NCBI GenBank assembly: GCA_038503065.1
Contig: JBCAMK010000011.1
Location: 1,178,001-1,242,000 of the forward strand
Length of the DNA: 64,000 nucleotides
Reading direction: 5' to 3'
DNA from: Paragyromitra xinjiangensis
Lineage: Eukaryota; Ascomycota; Pezizomycetes; Pezizales; Discinaceae
Below, one piece after another: positions 35,703 through 48,984 of the stretch. The translations under genes and the position numbers were made by a program. Under the pieces are notes generated by a model that was not told the origin of the DNA, did no database searches, and saw only the letters and a list, made by a program, of their open reading frames with translations. Within the stretch, counting starts at the first letter, position 1. Each line of letters begins with the position of its first letter.

Positions 35703-37816
35703 TCATTCTGTTGATCTTTGTACAGATCTATTGAGATGTTTTAGTACCCAGCTCATGAGATGGAACTCTTGATGATGAACTTACCTCCTGAGTTTCTTAT
35801 TATATTCTTTCTTGTCTTCTTTGGTACCCCAATATAGCTTGGACGCTTCTTGATTAACCTGGGTGCGAGGATCGTATGGTGGGTTCTCTTCCTCCATAAG
35901 GTGAATGATGGCATCGATGTGGTGACGCCCCTCATCGTATCTTCGTGGGAAGTAACACGGAATACCGTCGGCTAAACACGGTTGGTCAATATGCTCACCT
36001 TAGATTCTCAAAGGGATATAGAAATCCATACTTGTGATCCTGTGGTGATAGAAATGAGTGAGAAACTTAGCCCTTGGCTGCTCGTCTGGAAATCTGGGGC
36101 TGAATGCCAACTCGAACGTAAACAAGCCCCCATCTAGGTTTGTCATCGGTCTCCCAAAGTACGTCTAGAACCCCCCAAAAAACCGCAGTTAGCTTCTCGC
36201 ACGTCCACTGCTTTCCCCAGGAGATGTGAACCTACAACTCGCCAAACGAATGGATTTCCATCCACCAACTCGACATCTAGCGTCACCGAATTTTCTTTCT
36301 TGAAATATTCCACTGTCTGCTCAAACTGTCTTTGTAAATTTGCTGCAACACCGCTCTCCTTGCCTTTCAGGACCAACCCTTCAGCTGCCCAATCTGCCGT
36401 CTCTTTTTCTAGCCTCTCCTTGATAAAATGGAGCCTTCTTTCTAACTCAGCATATAGGAACTTTCCCTCCATCGCATTCCCTGAATGTTCGAACGGCATC
36501 CTTGTAAATATCTGTCCTTCGGCGACTTTCTCGCGTTCTATGGCAATCGAGGCGACATAGGAGTCGTAGTACCAGAGGAATCGACGTTTACATAGATCCT
36601 TAAACGGCTCGAATGTCGAGGGTGTTTCTGAATCCATCATATTGGAGTCGCCGTCATCGTATATATCTTGTTCCGTAGGACTTGGTGCTGGTTGGAGTGT
36701 GCCATCTGGGTTGATGCCAAGATGGTCTTCAAGCCTAGAGATCACAGAAACGCGGAGTGTTTCGTGACGAATCTGCACATGTTAGATCAGAAGCGGATAA
36801 TCGATTCGTTATATAAGATACAGGGACTTAGTAGTGGTACGAGAAACTTACCTTAAGGCAATAAGCCTTCATATTTTCTTTATCGTGTTCTTGGTTCGCA
36901 TTTTCGAAACCAGGTTCATTTTCATACGGATTGGAAGACATGAGACTCTGAATAGAGATCAAAATTGACTCCAGCCCTTGTGCCGAAGACCACTCCTCTC
37001 CACGATCGCCCCTCCATGTGCTGAATTGATAAGTATAAGCATACCGCCCTAAATTGATCATAGTTTCATAAGGTCTCGATAGACTTACCCCAGAATTGAT
37101 CTGATTGAACAATAGAGTTAGCTACTGGAATAACGTTAATCCGAAGATGGTAAGAGACTCTAAAGCTTGGGGAAACATACAAACACACTTTCCCCGCTGC
37201 GTAGATATTCGGATTGAATCGACATCTCCCGGAGTTGGTGGTTAAAGCAGTAACGGCTGGAGCTTTTGCAGGGTAGTCTGTATGCAGTGAGAACTCAAAA
37301 TTCACATGTTTCAGAAACCATCATCCACGTGGTTATAGGGCTGCATGCAAGCATTAGTTTCAACCCACCTCTGCCAAATTTCAACGCAAACTGTGCGAGC
37401 AATCGAAGTTAGTCTCGAATAATAGAATCAGAGTGCTATAAACTCTAATCCTATAGTTGAGTAGGGGCATTGGTTTAGGATTCGACATAGTAGTTGGGAG
37501 AAATAATTAGGCTAGGGGTAGTCACCTCGAAGAAACCAAATTCATATGGGGTATCAGGAGGTCCCAAGATTACAGCCTTCACGTTCCGGACATCTGAGTC
37601 TCTACAAGCTACGGCGATTGCTGGGGATGGGGATATTAGCAAAAGGCTATTGAACGGTACGCCGCTTGGCGGAGGAGAAGCTTACAGAGGTCGTTAGACT
37701 TCTTGATCTCACTTAGCTCCTGTGGGGCGGGGTTAATGAGGGGTTCAACAAGATTGTACAATAAGTAGCTCAGGGAAGCAACGGACCCTAGTAAGCCGAA
37801 TGATAGATTGGTTCAT
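35703..37816 (-). CDS. UBE2Z-type ubiquitin-conjugating enzyme (E2) with extended C-terminal domain
   Basis: Predicted 446 residues, 11 exons: 37816-37787, 37719-37686, 37620-37526, 37390-37369, 37277-37181, 37100-37089, 37020-36852, 36772-36236, 36164-36032, 35971-35785 and 35727-35703. The UBC fold starts with the helix IIRLTRELSEIKKSNDL, then VILGPPDTPYEFGFFEF. The catalytic segment is RFNPNIYAAGKVCLSILGTW, with Cys92 as the presumed thioester residue and NPN replacing HPN, as in UBE2Z. IQSLMSSNPYENEPGFEN follows. The C-terminal half has TYFGRPMTNLDGGLF, SPRFPDEQPRAKF and PCYFPRR, then a HHIDAIIHLMEEE helix and NQEASKLYWG, a second E2-like region. Exon 6 is only 12 nt. The E1 and ubiquitin-like partner are unknown. 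Confidence 0.9.
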
Positions 37817-39575
37817 AGTTGCGGGAGGGAGGAAGCACCAGGCAGTATCGAAGGAGTGACCGGAGGAAAGAAGCCAAAGGAAAGACAATCAAGAAGTTTT
37901 TCACAGAAGAGAAGGATAAAAGTACGATGATCCTAGGTCTAGGCAAGGCTGCGGCGCGGACAAAGAGACACGAGTAAGCAAAGAGACAGCAAGACGAGTT
38001 TCACGGGCTGTCCAATACATACGAGCACCTTTGGTGATATAGGCAGGTAAGCGGTCAGTCAACGAGCAGCACGGCAGCTGTACGAACAGAAGCACGACCA
38101 CACAGGAATGCTATCCACCATGCAGCTATCTTCCAGTCTTGGCGGATGACAAAGGGATGCCGCCTTTCTAAATACAGTTAGACCAGGGACCCCTCACCCG
38201 CAATCCATCCCGGTCTAGAGAGAAAAAAAGCCTTCTCCTCCAAACAACCTCGTGGAGCGACCATCATGCGGTGAGCGCTCGCCGACTCGCACCGCCTTTC
38301 TCACTGTCGCCTTCAAACGCCTACCACGAGTAACCTAAACAACCGATCTGCATGTTTATTTTTACGCACCTACCGAATGAGTAAGGGATCAAACACTGGC
38401 GTCCCCTGGGATCGCCGTCGACCTTAGGGCGAACTTTTTTTCCCTCCATTTTATCGACCACCTGTGTTCTAGCGGCCCAGTACGTGCTTTCTGGACTTCT
38501 GCTTACAGTATCGTGATATCGAAGTTGCGGCCCTTTGCCCCTTGCTACACCTGTTCCATGGGCAAGGCTACCGGTAGCTAGTTGGTGACGTCGAAGCAGA
38601 ATTTGGCATGTATCTAGAAAACTATAGGCGTATGTACAGTATGTACTACAAAAAAGGGCAGCGTCTCTTCGTGTCTTGATCTTTTTGGTTGTCGCGTGCC
38701 AGGCGCGAGGTACCTGCGGCTGGTGCTGTTCCGGTTGCAATTGCATTCTGTCGGGAGCCTGTCCTCGCCCGCTGTCGATTATTTCTCTGCTCTGCGCTTC
38801 CTATCCAGTCGTGGAATAATTTAGCTTCATTTCCTAGTCTCACCTTCTCCACACAACGCAGCCGTGCCCTGGTTGTCTGTCTGGTTGTCCCTAATCAACC
38901 CAACCTCTCCCGCAGCCCCAAAATAGCCACTCCTCCACCTCCACAGTCCCTTCTCCACCGCTGGTGCTTCTGCTGCTGCATAATACCCATCTCCGCTGCC
39001 TTGGGTAGATACTTCGCCCTGTCACAGAATACCTAGTTGCCTGGCCTCCTGAACGCGGATAGACTGACTGACCGCTCCTTCAGCATTACCTCTTCTGCAC
39101 ATCCCCCCCACCCACCCACTCCCCTCTCTCGTACATACTTACACGATCTCCCCCCCCCGCTCTTTTGGGTGTGTGTGCATGGGCCACTGTCGCCGAGGGC
39201 TTGTTACCGGCTCCCTTGCTCTTCCCATATCCACCCCTTTCCTCCTCGACGACGAACCTCTTCCTGTGTCGTCAAAATAGCAACGCTTAAACTTCATTCT
39301 TTAAGCTCCAGAAACTCGGCGTTTGTGACACATCTGTTCTGCTACCTATCCTATCGGCCGCCGAACAAGAGATAATTCAAACTAAAGCTTTACGCCTAGC
39401 CGCTCTCTCTCATCCTTTTATTTCTTTTTTCATTCAATTCTTTTTTTTTTTTGGTGGTAAATTTTTCTGTTTTAAAATCAGTCACCCAACAACTATACAG
39501 CTAGCAATCGCCCCATCAAATACCTTGAAATTGCGTCGATATTTACGAGTCAACTTTTTTGGTCTCTAAGATCAC
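37817..39575. promoter_or_regulatory. Divergent E2/LRG1 promoter region
   Basis: 1.76 kb between divergent start codons. The right part, from about 39,060, is strongly pyrimidine-rich (CCCACC, CTCTCT, then T runs) and is probably the promoter and long leader of LRG1. No gene was recognised. Confidence 0.5.
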
Positions 39576-42500
39576 ATGTCTGCACCATCAGACGGGCCCG
39601 GGCGTCCTGCAATCGATTCACGGCAAACCCTCCCTCAACTCACAACAACGCTACCAAGTCCTTCAACCCAACAGCCACGGAATAGACAACTTGATGATCG
39701 TTCTCCTGTATCGCCACCTGGAGCTGGACCTGCGGGGGGAGGAGGAGTTACTGTTAGTGGAACAACGCATGGAAGCTCGCCCAAATCTACTCGGACGTGT
39801 GCAAAATGTCAGGGTCCTTTGACGGGTCAATTTGTGCGCGCTCTGGGCGGAACATATCATTTGGATTGTTTCAAATGCAGGGTAAAAACCGTTTCGCCCT
39901 ATGAGGACTCGTGCCCTTGGCTTGCTGACATTGGTTCGATTTAGGACTGTGGCGTAATAGTAGCCTCTAAGTTTTTTCCTGTGGATGAGGATGAAGGAGA
40001 AGGTCAATATCCACTTTGCGAAACGGACTACTTCCGTCGTTTGGATCTTCTGTGTCACGAATGTGGTGGAGCTCTACGCGGATCATACATCACTGCGCTA
40101 GAACGGAAGTATCACATAGAACATTTTACATGTTGTGTATGTCCAACAGTATTTGGGCCTCAGGACTCTTACTATGAGCATGATGGCAAAGTCTACTGCC
40201 ATTATCACTATTCTACCCAGTTTGCAGCAAGATGCAACGGATGTCAAACAGCAATCTTGAAGCAATTCGTAGAAATTTTCAGGAATGGACAGAATCAGCA
40301 CTGGCATCCGGAGTGCTACATGATACACAAGGTCGGTTACTCAGGGCTGTGCTTGAAAGGTCCAGCGATGATTTATTTTTATAATTTTTTTATGCGGCTA
40401 TTTTTACTATTACACTGCCCAGATCTCTTCGTGTATTTTCTGGAAGATTGTGAGGAAAAAAAATGCTAATACGTATCGGACGGTTTTTAGTTTTGGAATG
40501 TTCGACTTGCACCCCAAGACACCGGGGAACCAAAATCGCCGTCTGTGGAAGACCCTTCCACTCAAAGGCGCTCGATGGTCCGAGACGCTGAGGAGAAAAT
40601 GGAAGATAAAGTCTACAGAATTTGGAGTGTACTGTCGTCATTCGAGGAGTCTTCCGCTGCATGTATTAGCGATATGCTTTTGCATGTCTCTAACGGAGCA
40701 TATGTAGACGGGGTTTTTGTGGCAGAAAAGTTCATCTGGCATGTCGAAATATTATTTGGTTCTGCGGATAATTTGGATGCACAGTTCAATGGCATGTCTG
40801 AGTCCAGTGGCATGCCTGTAAAGGGTATGTTTTATTGGTTTTGTGATGCACGTTGTTTGGCTGTCTATGCGGCAACTGTCGCATGGCATGCCTATTTTTA
40901 TAATTGAATACGTCATAAGGCTGACAGTTTATTTAAATTCATCTAGGATTATCTTACTCCCGAGAAGCGAAGCTGCTTTGCAAAAAGATTGTTGCATTTT
41001 TTAGTCTTCTTTCCAAGACCCAAGAAACAGGTGTAAGGAAGCTTGGTGTTACACAAGAGCTTCTTTCGCTTGTCACAGGTCTTGCACACTATTTGAAGCT
41101 ACTGATCCGAATTACCTTGCAAGGCTCCTTAAGATTGGTACCAAGCTCCCGCTTCCCAATGCACCACCCGAAAGCCTGTCTAGCGAAAAGCCCATCTAAC
41201 CGCGCCTCGGTATGTAGGAACGAGAACACAACAACGTTGATGCTTTGAGGTTGTTTCTTGAGGAATTATCTGACCTAGAATCAACTAAAGAACCAAAACA
41301 ATCCCTCGAATCTACACAGGGATTATCGGAAAATCTGGCGGACCAGCATTCAGATCTCTGTGCTGTCTGCCGCACTACTATCGAGGAAGAATGCGCAAAG
41401 TTCGGCGAAAGGAGGTGGCATATGAGTTGTTTAACATGCTCGAACTGCAACCAGGAGTTGAAGGGTCATCTACTCGATGCTACGTGGCTTGAGGCTGAAA
41501 ACCGAGTTCTTTGTACGAACTGCGCATCCCAAGTTTCGGATGCCCGTGGTCCATTCGAGCGCGTAACGCGTTTAAAGCAATATGTATATCTTTTGCGGGT
41601 GGCACTTGCACGGTTGTTGTTAAGGCTCAGGGAAGGAGGCACCCTCCCACATACTTCAGGTAAGAAAAGTTTGTTAGCTGGATTTGGGAACATTTCTAAA
41701 GAACCGCGAAATACTAGATGATCCTAATCTTCGAAGCTATGATTCCAGCGAGGGTCATAAGCTTGGCATCGAACCTCCATTGCTTCGATCAGACACGCGA
41801 TCAAAATCATACAGTGGGGAAAGCGGAGAACGTGGTCAGCAGAACAATGAGGCTTACACCAATACGATAAATGACATCCGTAGGTTACGATCGACACGTC
41901 TTGATCGGCAGTTAGGAAGCTCCGCGAAGAAGGCTCGACAGTCACGAATAATTGAAGGGCCAGAGGCAGACAGTGTGCGGCCAGGATCTTCGGATGGACA
42001 CCACGTTGACAGGCGTCGTGATACAGGGCAATTCCGGATAGTTGAAGATAGGGAATATAACGGAGAGCAGCAGGAGGGCCGTACCTTTGGAAACGACAAA
42101 GTACTTACACTTGACGATATACCGCGAATTGTTGCGGCTGAACAGGCACGAGAACAGCGACCAAATGCATTCAAACACCACCGGCCCAATCCCAGTGGAG
42201 AAGGGGATGGACCAGGTCAGCCAAAACTTCTTAATGGGCACCAAAGAGATCTCTCAGTTGACAAATTGCGAGAAATGGGAAGCCAACAAGAACCTGCACC
42301 ACCGCCAGCACGAACAAAGAGGTACTTCTCAGAACTATCCGCTATCGACTACTTCATCGTACGGCATATCGCGGTGCTCTCGATGGAACCGTTGGTGGAA
42401 GGCCACTTCAACCTGGAAGAATTGTTGGGGTTAATTGAAACCAATAAGAAGACATTTTGGGGGAAATTCGGGAAAGCATTCCAACCGGCCGACAAGAAAA

Positions 42501-43995
42501 AGGGGGCCAAGAAGAAAGGTGTTTTTGCCGCCGCCGTCAGGAACATCATGTCAAACAAGAAGCTTACAAAAACAATAGGTGTTTTTGGCGTAGCGCTAGA
42601 CGTTCTGGTGGAAAGGGACGGCGCCGAATCGAGCATGGGCGTAGGTCCTGGCACTCTGCGAATACCCGCGATACTTGATGACGCTGTGGTAGCTATGCGT
42701 CAAATGGGTGAGTTTTTGTCTTCCCTACTCAAAACTGATTCCATCCGATATTTTGAGTATGCGAGCCAAAATTCGGCTGCTGATTGTCGCAGATATGTCT
42801 GTTGAGGGCGTTTTTAGGAAAAACGGCAATATTCGACGACTAAAAGACCTGGCAGAAGCAATCGACCGAGGTGAAGCTCAGGTAGAGATGAGCGGCGAGG
42901 GTCCCGTTCAGATAGCGGCACTTCTAAAAAAGTTCTTGCGAGATTTACCGGATCCATTACTGACATTCAAGCTCCATCGTTTATTTGTGACTTCTCAAAG
43001 TAAGCACCATTTCATGGCGAATTTTTTCCCTCAAGCTTATAGGTGGTGGTGTAGAAATTATGGATGAGGAGAAGAAACGAAGAATTCTTCACCTCACATG
43101 CTGTTTGCTGCCAAAGAGCCACAGGGACACAATGGAAATCCTATTTTCGTTTCTCAATTGGGCTGCATCATTCTCGCATATTGATGAAGAGTCGGGAAGC
43201 AAGATGGACGTTCACAATTTGTCAACTGTCATCACACCGAACATCCTTTACTCGCAGAAGAAAGAAGCCGGCATGGACGACAGTTTCCTTGCAATTGAAG
43301 CGATCCATACGCTGATAGCATGCAATGAGACTATGTGTGAGGTGAGATAGCCATTTTTATACGCATGCAGGCGGTACGTATGTTGACGGCGCCTAAAATA
43401 GGTTCCCGAAGATCTACTATCGATACTCAACGATTCCAATCTTTTTGCAAATGGTGCGGATGTCACAACCAAGGATATCCTCAAACGATATGGAGATCTT
43501 ATCAACAGACCTGCGCCCGGAAGAACCCCTCAAACCACCAGTTCGCCACCGCGATCTAAAGAAGGCAGAGCCCCAACAACCCCGGTCTTTCATCGCGTAG
43601 ATACCGACCCGTCGCAAAATGTAGCCATGCAAAAAGAATCATCAGTCAGGCATGTTGGAATGCCCCAGCCTAATCAGCCCGGCCAGCCTGGACAAGCCCA
43701 GTTCCCGATGAATGCCCAGAATCCCAATAGTAATCCTAATCAATATCAGAGAGGGCACGGTCGTGGAAACTCGGGGTCAAGTCAGGAGGGAGATAATGGC
43801 CAGAATGTTGTCCAAAACGGTCACGGTGGTCAAAATGGCCCCAACGGTCCAAACCATCAAGGTGTTATCCACCATCCACATAATGGTCCCAATGATCCAC
43901 GACAGCCGCAATGGCCTGGTCGACAAAATAGTCAAGGGCAAAACCATCAAAGCCGTCAACAGCAAGGCACTATGGGCATCACCGGCTTAATCTAG
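39576..43995 (+). CDS. LRG1: LIM-domain Rho GTPase-activating protein (Lrg1 type)
   Basis: Predicted 1,249 residues in 9 exons: 39576-39881, 39945-40331, 40491-40824, 40947-41137, 41218-41659, 41718-42707, 42793-42999, 43043-43341 and 43402-43995. Two N-terminal LIM domains are seen (first CAKCQGPLTGQFVRALGG, second CHECGGALRGSYITALE), then a third from about residue 453 (CAVCRTTIEEECAKFGERRW). After a charged linker comes the Lrg1-specific stretch RYFSELSAIDYFIVRHIAVL. The RhoGAP domain has the arginine finger in VEGVFRKNGNIRRL (about residue 892), followed by FLRDLPDPLLTF and NLSTVITPNILY. The tail is Asn/Gln/Gly/Pro-rich. Lrg1 proteins stimulate GTP hydrolysis by Rho1 and limit cell-wall signalling at growth tips; three LIM domains plus RhoGAP supports orthology. 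Confidence 0.93.
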
Positions 43996-46447
43996 GCATT
44001 CAAGGTCGGAGGGGAAGTAGGAACGGATATCGGGAAAGGGATAAAAGTATTTTATTTTCTGAGCATTATTGTTCGAACTTCGTTTAATGGGTTCCCTATT
44101 TTAATTCATTGATAACCAATCCTTTCTCTTCATTCATGGCTCTGGATGTTTTGGCCGTTTGTTTTTCTACTACACTTCATGTTTACTTACACAAGCGAGT
44201 TTTGTGATATTGATTCAGCGAGACGGGTCTTTTAGTAACTGTTCTCTGCCATTTTCTCCTATTTCTTTTCCGTTTTCTTTCTTTTCCTTTCCTTTTTGGC
44301 ATTTGGGATTGGAGTATGGTATGCGATACTTGGATATTCGGGGAGTGGGGCTTGGTGGATATGTTGGTGTTAATTTCTTTTTTATCGTTTCCACTTCTTC
44401 ATGTCTTCTTACTTTCTTCTTTCCCGTGCGTTACACCCTGAACATTCCTCTACCTTCTTTTCGACCCATTTCTCTTCCACTCAAGCGTCGCAAAAAACTT
44501 CCACTTATTTCCGACCGAGTTGTATTACTGGGTTGGCGCCGCGCTTCATGGTTCTAATAACGGACAAGGGTTGTCACGAAGGAGGGGTAAGAGCGGGGAG
44601 GGGGCAGTTCATGAAGGAGATATTTAAGAATGGGCCAAAAAGTTGGGGATGGATAATTGCAGGAGCACTCAGAGTTATGTATGAAGAACATGCTGCTCTG
44701 TCTACCCTCCTCAGCTATGTGTAATTTATTTATTTTTTTCTTCCTTCATTTTTCTTTTTCTTTCCGTTCGCCTTATCCTTTTCTCTGGTGGAAATCTTTA
44801 TCTTCCTTTATTCTTGCCCCTTCTTCTGTATTTGAATACCTCCGGCGCCCTATTTTCTTTTCTTTTCTTTTTATTATTGGGTGGAATGTGGAAGAGGGCA
44901 GGGGGGGGGCCTTGGGTGTATCCTTTCTATTTTGCGGTGCGTGCCCGCCTCATCTGCACGATGAGTTGTAACTAGCAAAAAGTGTGCGCGCGTGAGTGTC
45001 TTTGTGCATAATAATGGCTGCCCTGAGCAGAAGGTTTTGCTTGTGAAGGGGTTCTACTTTCCTAGTCTTGGTTTACCACTACAAAGTGCAATGTTACACC
45101 TTGAGTGTAAAATGTTTCGAATTGATCAACCGAAGGGAGCAGAACCAATCGCAACGATCTACAGAGATGGTGGGTGTTGTGACGGCGTCTATTCCAAGGA
45201 TTCTGGAAGGCGAAGTAACCCTAGCCTTATGTTTGGTGATCCTACGAAAGTATGATTACTCTGGAATGTAGGTCAGGTCATCAAACATTCGCTTTTTTTT
45301 CTTTTCTAGCCTGCTTTGAATGCGAAGGACATCGGTTTTCCAAGGCTCTGTGTTTATGATACTGCGTATGACGTGCAGTTTTGCACTTTAGATCTAATTT
45401 GGGGGGCAGAACCTAAAAATCAGATGCAAGTTGCGGACCCTGCCCGCCTCGTCCCTGCCCGCTCGCCGCTTCGGCTATAGGCAACGGTTATGCCCGTTAT
45501 TTCGGCACTCTAGTTCATTCTTATTTGTCCGGCCCTTCTCTTTGCCTATTATTTTCCAAACTCCCTAGTGGCTCACAAACCCATCTCTCAGGCAGTTTTT
45601 TCTAAAGATTCGGCGTTCCGGTGTGTTGGATGGCTGGTAAAGCTCGGAAGAGGAGCCATTCAAAACCTGGGGGCTTAGGCTCACGACGTGCATCCTCGGG
45701 GGCCCCGGACTTTGTGAAGGGCGTCATCTATCAACCGGCAGCTTGGGATAAAATTCGCTGAATGTTATTCGGCCGCCCAGTTTCCATTTCGTCTGGTGTT
45801 TGCCATTTTGATATCTTCTTTCATCTCTTTTTTTTTTTCCTTTCCCTTTCCCTTTCCCCCGAGGGTTTGAAGAGGGGAAAAAAAAAAGGACATGTAACAA
45901 AACGCACGCAAAAGCGGCAAACCGTCAACGATGTGGGTACGTTTGAGATACAAGTGAGGGGGCACGAAACATCCAATACGAAAGAGATTCTCGCAAGGTT
46001 TGGCTGCGGGGTTTAAATAGCACGATGTATCAGGGCATGTCACGCTCTTGAAATTCTAGGAGTTAAGTTACCCGGTTGGCGATTCTCGTTGGTGGAAAAG
46101 ACGAGAGTGGAGTAGAAAATCCTGGAGTTGTGGACCCATCAGAAAAAACCTCTCACACACTTCAGATCTTAAGGCCAAGCCGCCACTTCCCACTGCGAGT
46201 TCTCGTCACCCCACCCACCCCCCGAACTAGGCCAATCCCCTCATCGCCACCCTTTCGTCCTCTTTTCTCTATCTAACTTGGTCCGTTTTCTTGTTCCCTT
46301 TCTCCTTCTCTCTTCCCTTTCAATCCGCTTGTTTTGCGAACCGAAACGAATCCGTTCCGTTTCGACATCCCCTGACGACGACCTTCGAAAGTCCGTCAAA
46401 CCCGTTGCTGAGAGAAGAATCTTCGCTCTCTTCACCCCTTTACAACC
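43996..46447. other. Gene-free stretch between LRG1 and FZO1
   Basis: 2.45 kb. The left half is T-rich with TTTCTTT runs and low-complexity frames that look like translated UTR. A TTTCCC triple repeat sits at about 45,840-45,858. The last 200 bp is a pyrimidine-rich leader for FZO1. No coding gene is supported. Confidence 0.5.
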
Positions 46448-48984
46448 ATGTCTCAATACTCTCAGAACCCGAGTCAACAACACTCCGCCAATAGCGATTC
46501 TGGCTATGGTGGATCCGTCGTCGAAGACGGGGAGCACGAGTTTCCTATGACTGTGCTCAATAATGGGCAAACCAGTAAGCCTACCTTATTTTGTGACTGT
46601 TTTTTTTGGAGCGGCGCCAGGCGCGGTCGCGGTGGTTGTGCATCGGTACTGACGTATATGGCAGCGGATCCAGACAGAAGACAGTGGGCGAGCCATGTCC
46701 ACCAACTTTACTTGTACGGTTACCCTTGGTGGAGTTTCATCTCTTTCGCTCTGGACTTTCACTAATTGGGTTATTTCAGTAATCGAAATCGTGTTGCTCT
46801 TGGACGATGGATTAACCGAACGGTTGAGACGTTGAAGGTGTGTGACGAAATATCGGCTATTGCTGCATGTGATAGAAACTAACGCTGGTTGTCTAGGGTT
46901 TCCAATCCATGAACAGCAAATGGCCTGCTCACTACCCAGCGGTTCAGCGTGTAGACTCAACATCTTCTGATTCTGATGTCTCGGAACAACCTCGCCTTGT
47001 TACTCCCCAAATCGCCCAGGAATTTAATGTTCTCAAACTCGACCTGAAACTTGGCGCCCTTTCACCGTCTGAACTTGTTCACTCTCTGGAAAAGTCCTCC
47101 ATCGCTTCATTGCTTGATGGCAAAATTGGTCAGTCTGTCAAACACTTGATGCTCCTCCGAGATCGTATCGAAGATACTTCATCCAAGGTTTTGGTCACTG
47201 GTGATCTCAACGCTGGAAAATCTACTTTCTGCAATGCCCTTCTCCGCAAAAAGGTTCTTCCGGAAGATCAACAACCCTGCACCAGCATTTTCTGTGAGGT
47301 TCTTGATGCACGTGAAAACTCATCTGTTGAGGAAGTTCATGCGATCCCTCTGAACGGCGCCGGCTACAACCGTCATGATGACAGCACCTACGATGTATAT
47401 TCTCTCGACAAGCTAGAGGAGATTGTTGTTGAGAACGACAAGTATTCCCAGGTAAAGATCTACGTTGAGGATGTTCGAGCAATCGATGAGTCACTTCTTC
47501 GCAATGGTGTTGTTGATATCGCTATCATCGATGCCCCGGGTCTCAACCTCGACTCCATCAAGACCACTGCCGTTTTCGCGAGACAAGAGGAAATTGATGT
47601 CGTTGTCTTCGTTGTCAGCGCTGAGAACCACTTCACATTGTCGGCAAAGGAGTTTATCCAAGCTGCGGCTAACGAAAAGGCATATATCTTCATCGTCGTC
47701 AACCGATTCGATAACATCAGGGATAAGGCCAGGTGCCAGAGACTTATTTTGGAGCAGGTTGCACAATTGTCACCAAGAACTCACCAAGATGCTGAGGAGT
47801 TGGTTCACTTTGTATCCTCTAACGCGGTAATTGAAGGAAAGGATGGTGCTAAGCTGAAGGAATTCGACAATCTGGAGCAGAGCTTGAGAAGGTTTGTTTT
47901 GGAGAAGAGAGCAAGGAGTAAGTTGGCGCCAGCCAAGACTTATCTGTTGAATGTCCTTGGGGATTTGGAGACTTTGGCCGAGGTCAACAAGAACGCAACG
48001 TTGGCAGAGCTTGAGAAGCTCCGGGGCGAACTCTCCGAGATCGTCCCAGAGTTCCAGAAATCCGTTCAAGCACGCACCCAGGTTTCGGATAATGTCGAGC
48101 AAACGATTGATGATACATCCAACACTGTCTACAAGTTCTCTCGTAAGAACATTTCCAACACAATTGCTCACATCGACGACAAGGCTATTGTAGAGTATGA
48201 TGGTGTCCTTTCAGCGTTTGCCTATGCCGAGAAGACCAAACAGGCCATGCTGCAGAAAATCCAAAACTCCGTTACTGCATCTGAGGAATTCGCCCGAAAC
48301 CAAACTGTCCAGGGTATCACATCCATCAAGGCTTTGGGCATCATGCACCTTGGTGATGAGTATGTCGAGAAGGCTTTCCGCAAGGAGTTGATGTTCTCTC
48401 GCAAGAAGCACCAATTGAGCAAGACCATCAAGACCGAAATCAATTTCTTCGACTTCTTCGACTTCGACAAGCAGGAGAAGGTCGCTGGGATGAGCATGGG
48501 CCTCACCGTCGCTACTGTTGCTGGAGGCCAACTCTTCGGTGTCAGCAGCTGGATCGACGGCTTGTGGAAGGCAACTTCCATGCTCGGCCCGCGCACCACC
48601 CGCAAACTCATCGTACCTGCCCTTCTCGTCGCTGGTGCCGCTGGTGCCTGGTTCCTCATCGCCGATATCCCGAACGCAGTTCCTCGAAAGCTTGCCAAGA
48701 AGATCCGTAAGGAACTTGAGGCTATGGACTATGTCCACAGTAACTCGGAGCGCATCACAAAGGAGACCAGAAAGGTTCTTGGATTCCCGGCCGAGGAACT
48801 TCGTGGCGCTTTCCAGAGGAGCATCGAGAAGCAGGGTAGGACCATGGAGGAGAAGAAGAAAGTGGAGAAAGAAAGCGAGGTTGCTGTCAAATATTTCGGA
48901 AACCTTCTAAGGGAGGCTAGCGAGCACAAGACAGGTGTGATGAAGCTGGATCTTGAGGGGCCACCATCGGGTATCACTGCTTAG
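46448..48984 (+). CDS. FZO1: Mitofusin, mitochondrial outer-membrane fusion GTPase Fzo1
   Basis: Predicted 773-residue dynamin-superfamily GTPase that tethers and fuses mitochondrial outer membranes. Exons are 46448-46574, 46665-46713, 46780-46837 and 46897-48984. GTPase motifs are intact: G1 GDLNAGKST (about 180-188), G3 DAPG (about 290) and G4 NRFD (about 347), with a conserved PCTSIF switch region. Heptad repeats precede the membrane anchor, which is two hydrophobic stretches (around GLTVATVAGGQLFG and PALLVAGAAGAWFLIADI, about residues 610-672) separated by a short Trp/Arg loop. This is the usual hairpin. A C-terminal Glu/Lys-rich heptad repeat follows. The protein is somewhat shorter than yeast Fzo1 (855 residues), mainly at the N terminus. 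Small exons 2 and 3 were placed by phase and by the conserved NRNRVALGRWI segment. Confidence 0.95.

Noticed and set aside
45840..45858. Telomere-like repeat (TTTCCC units)
   Set aside because: There are only three units, they do not match TTAGGG/CCCTAA, and the site lies inside a chromosome arm.
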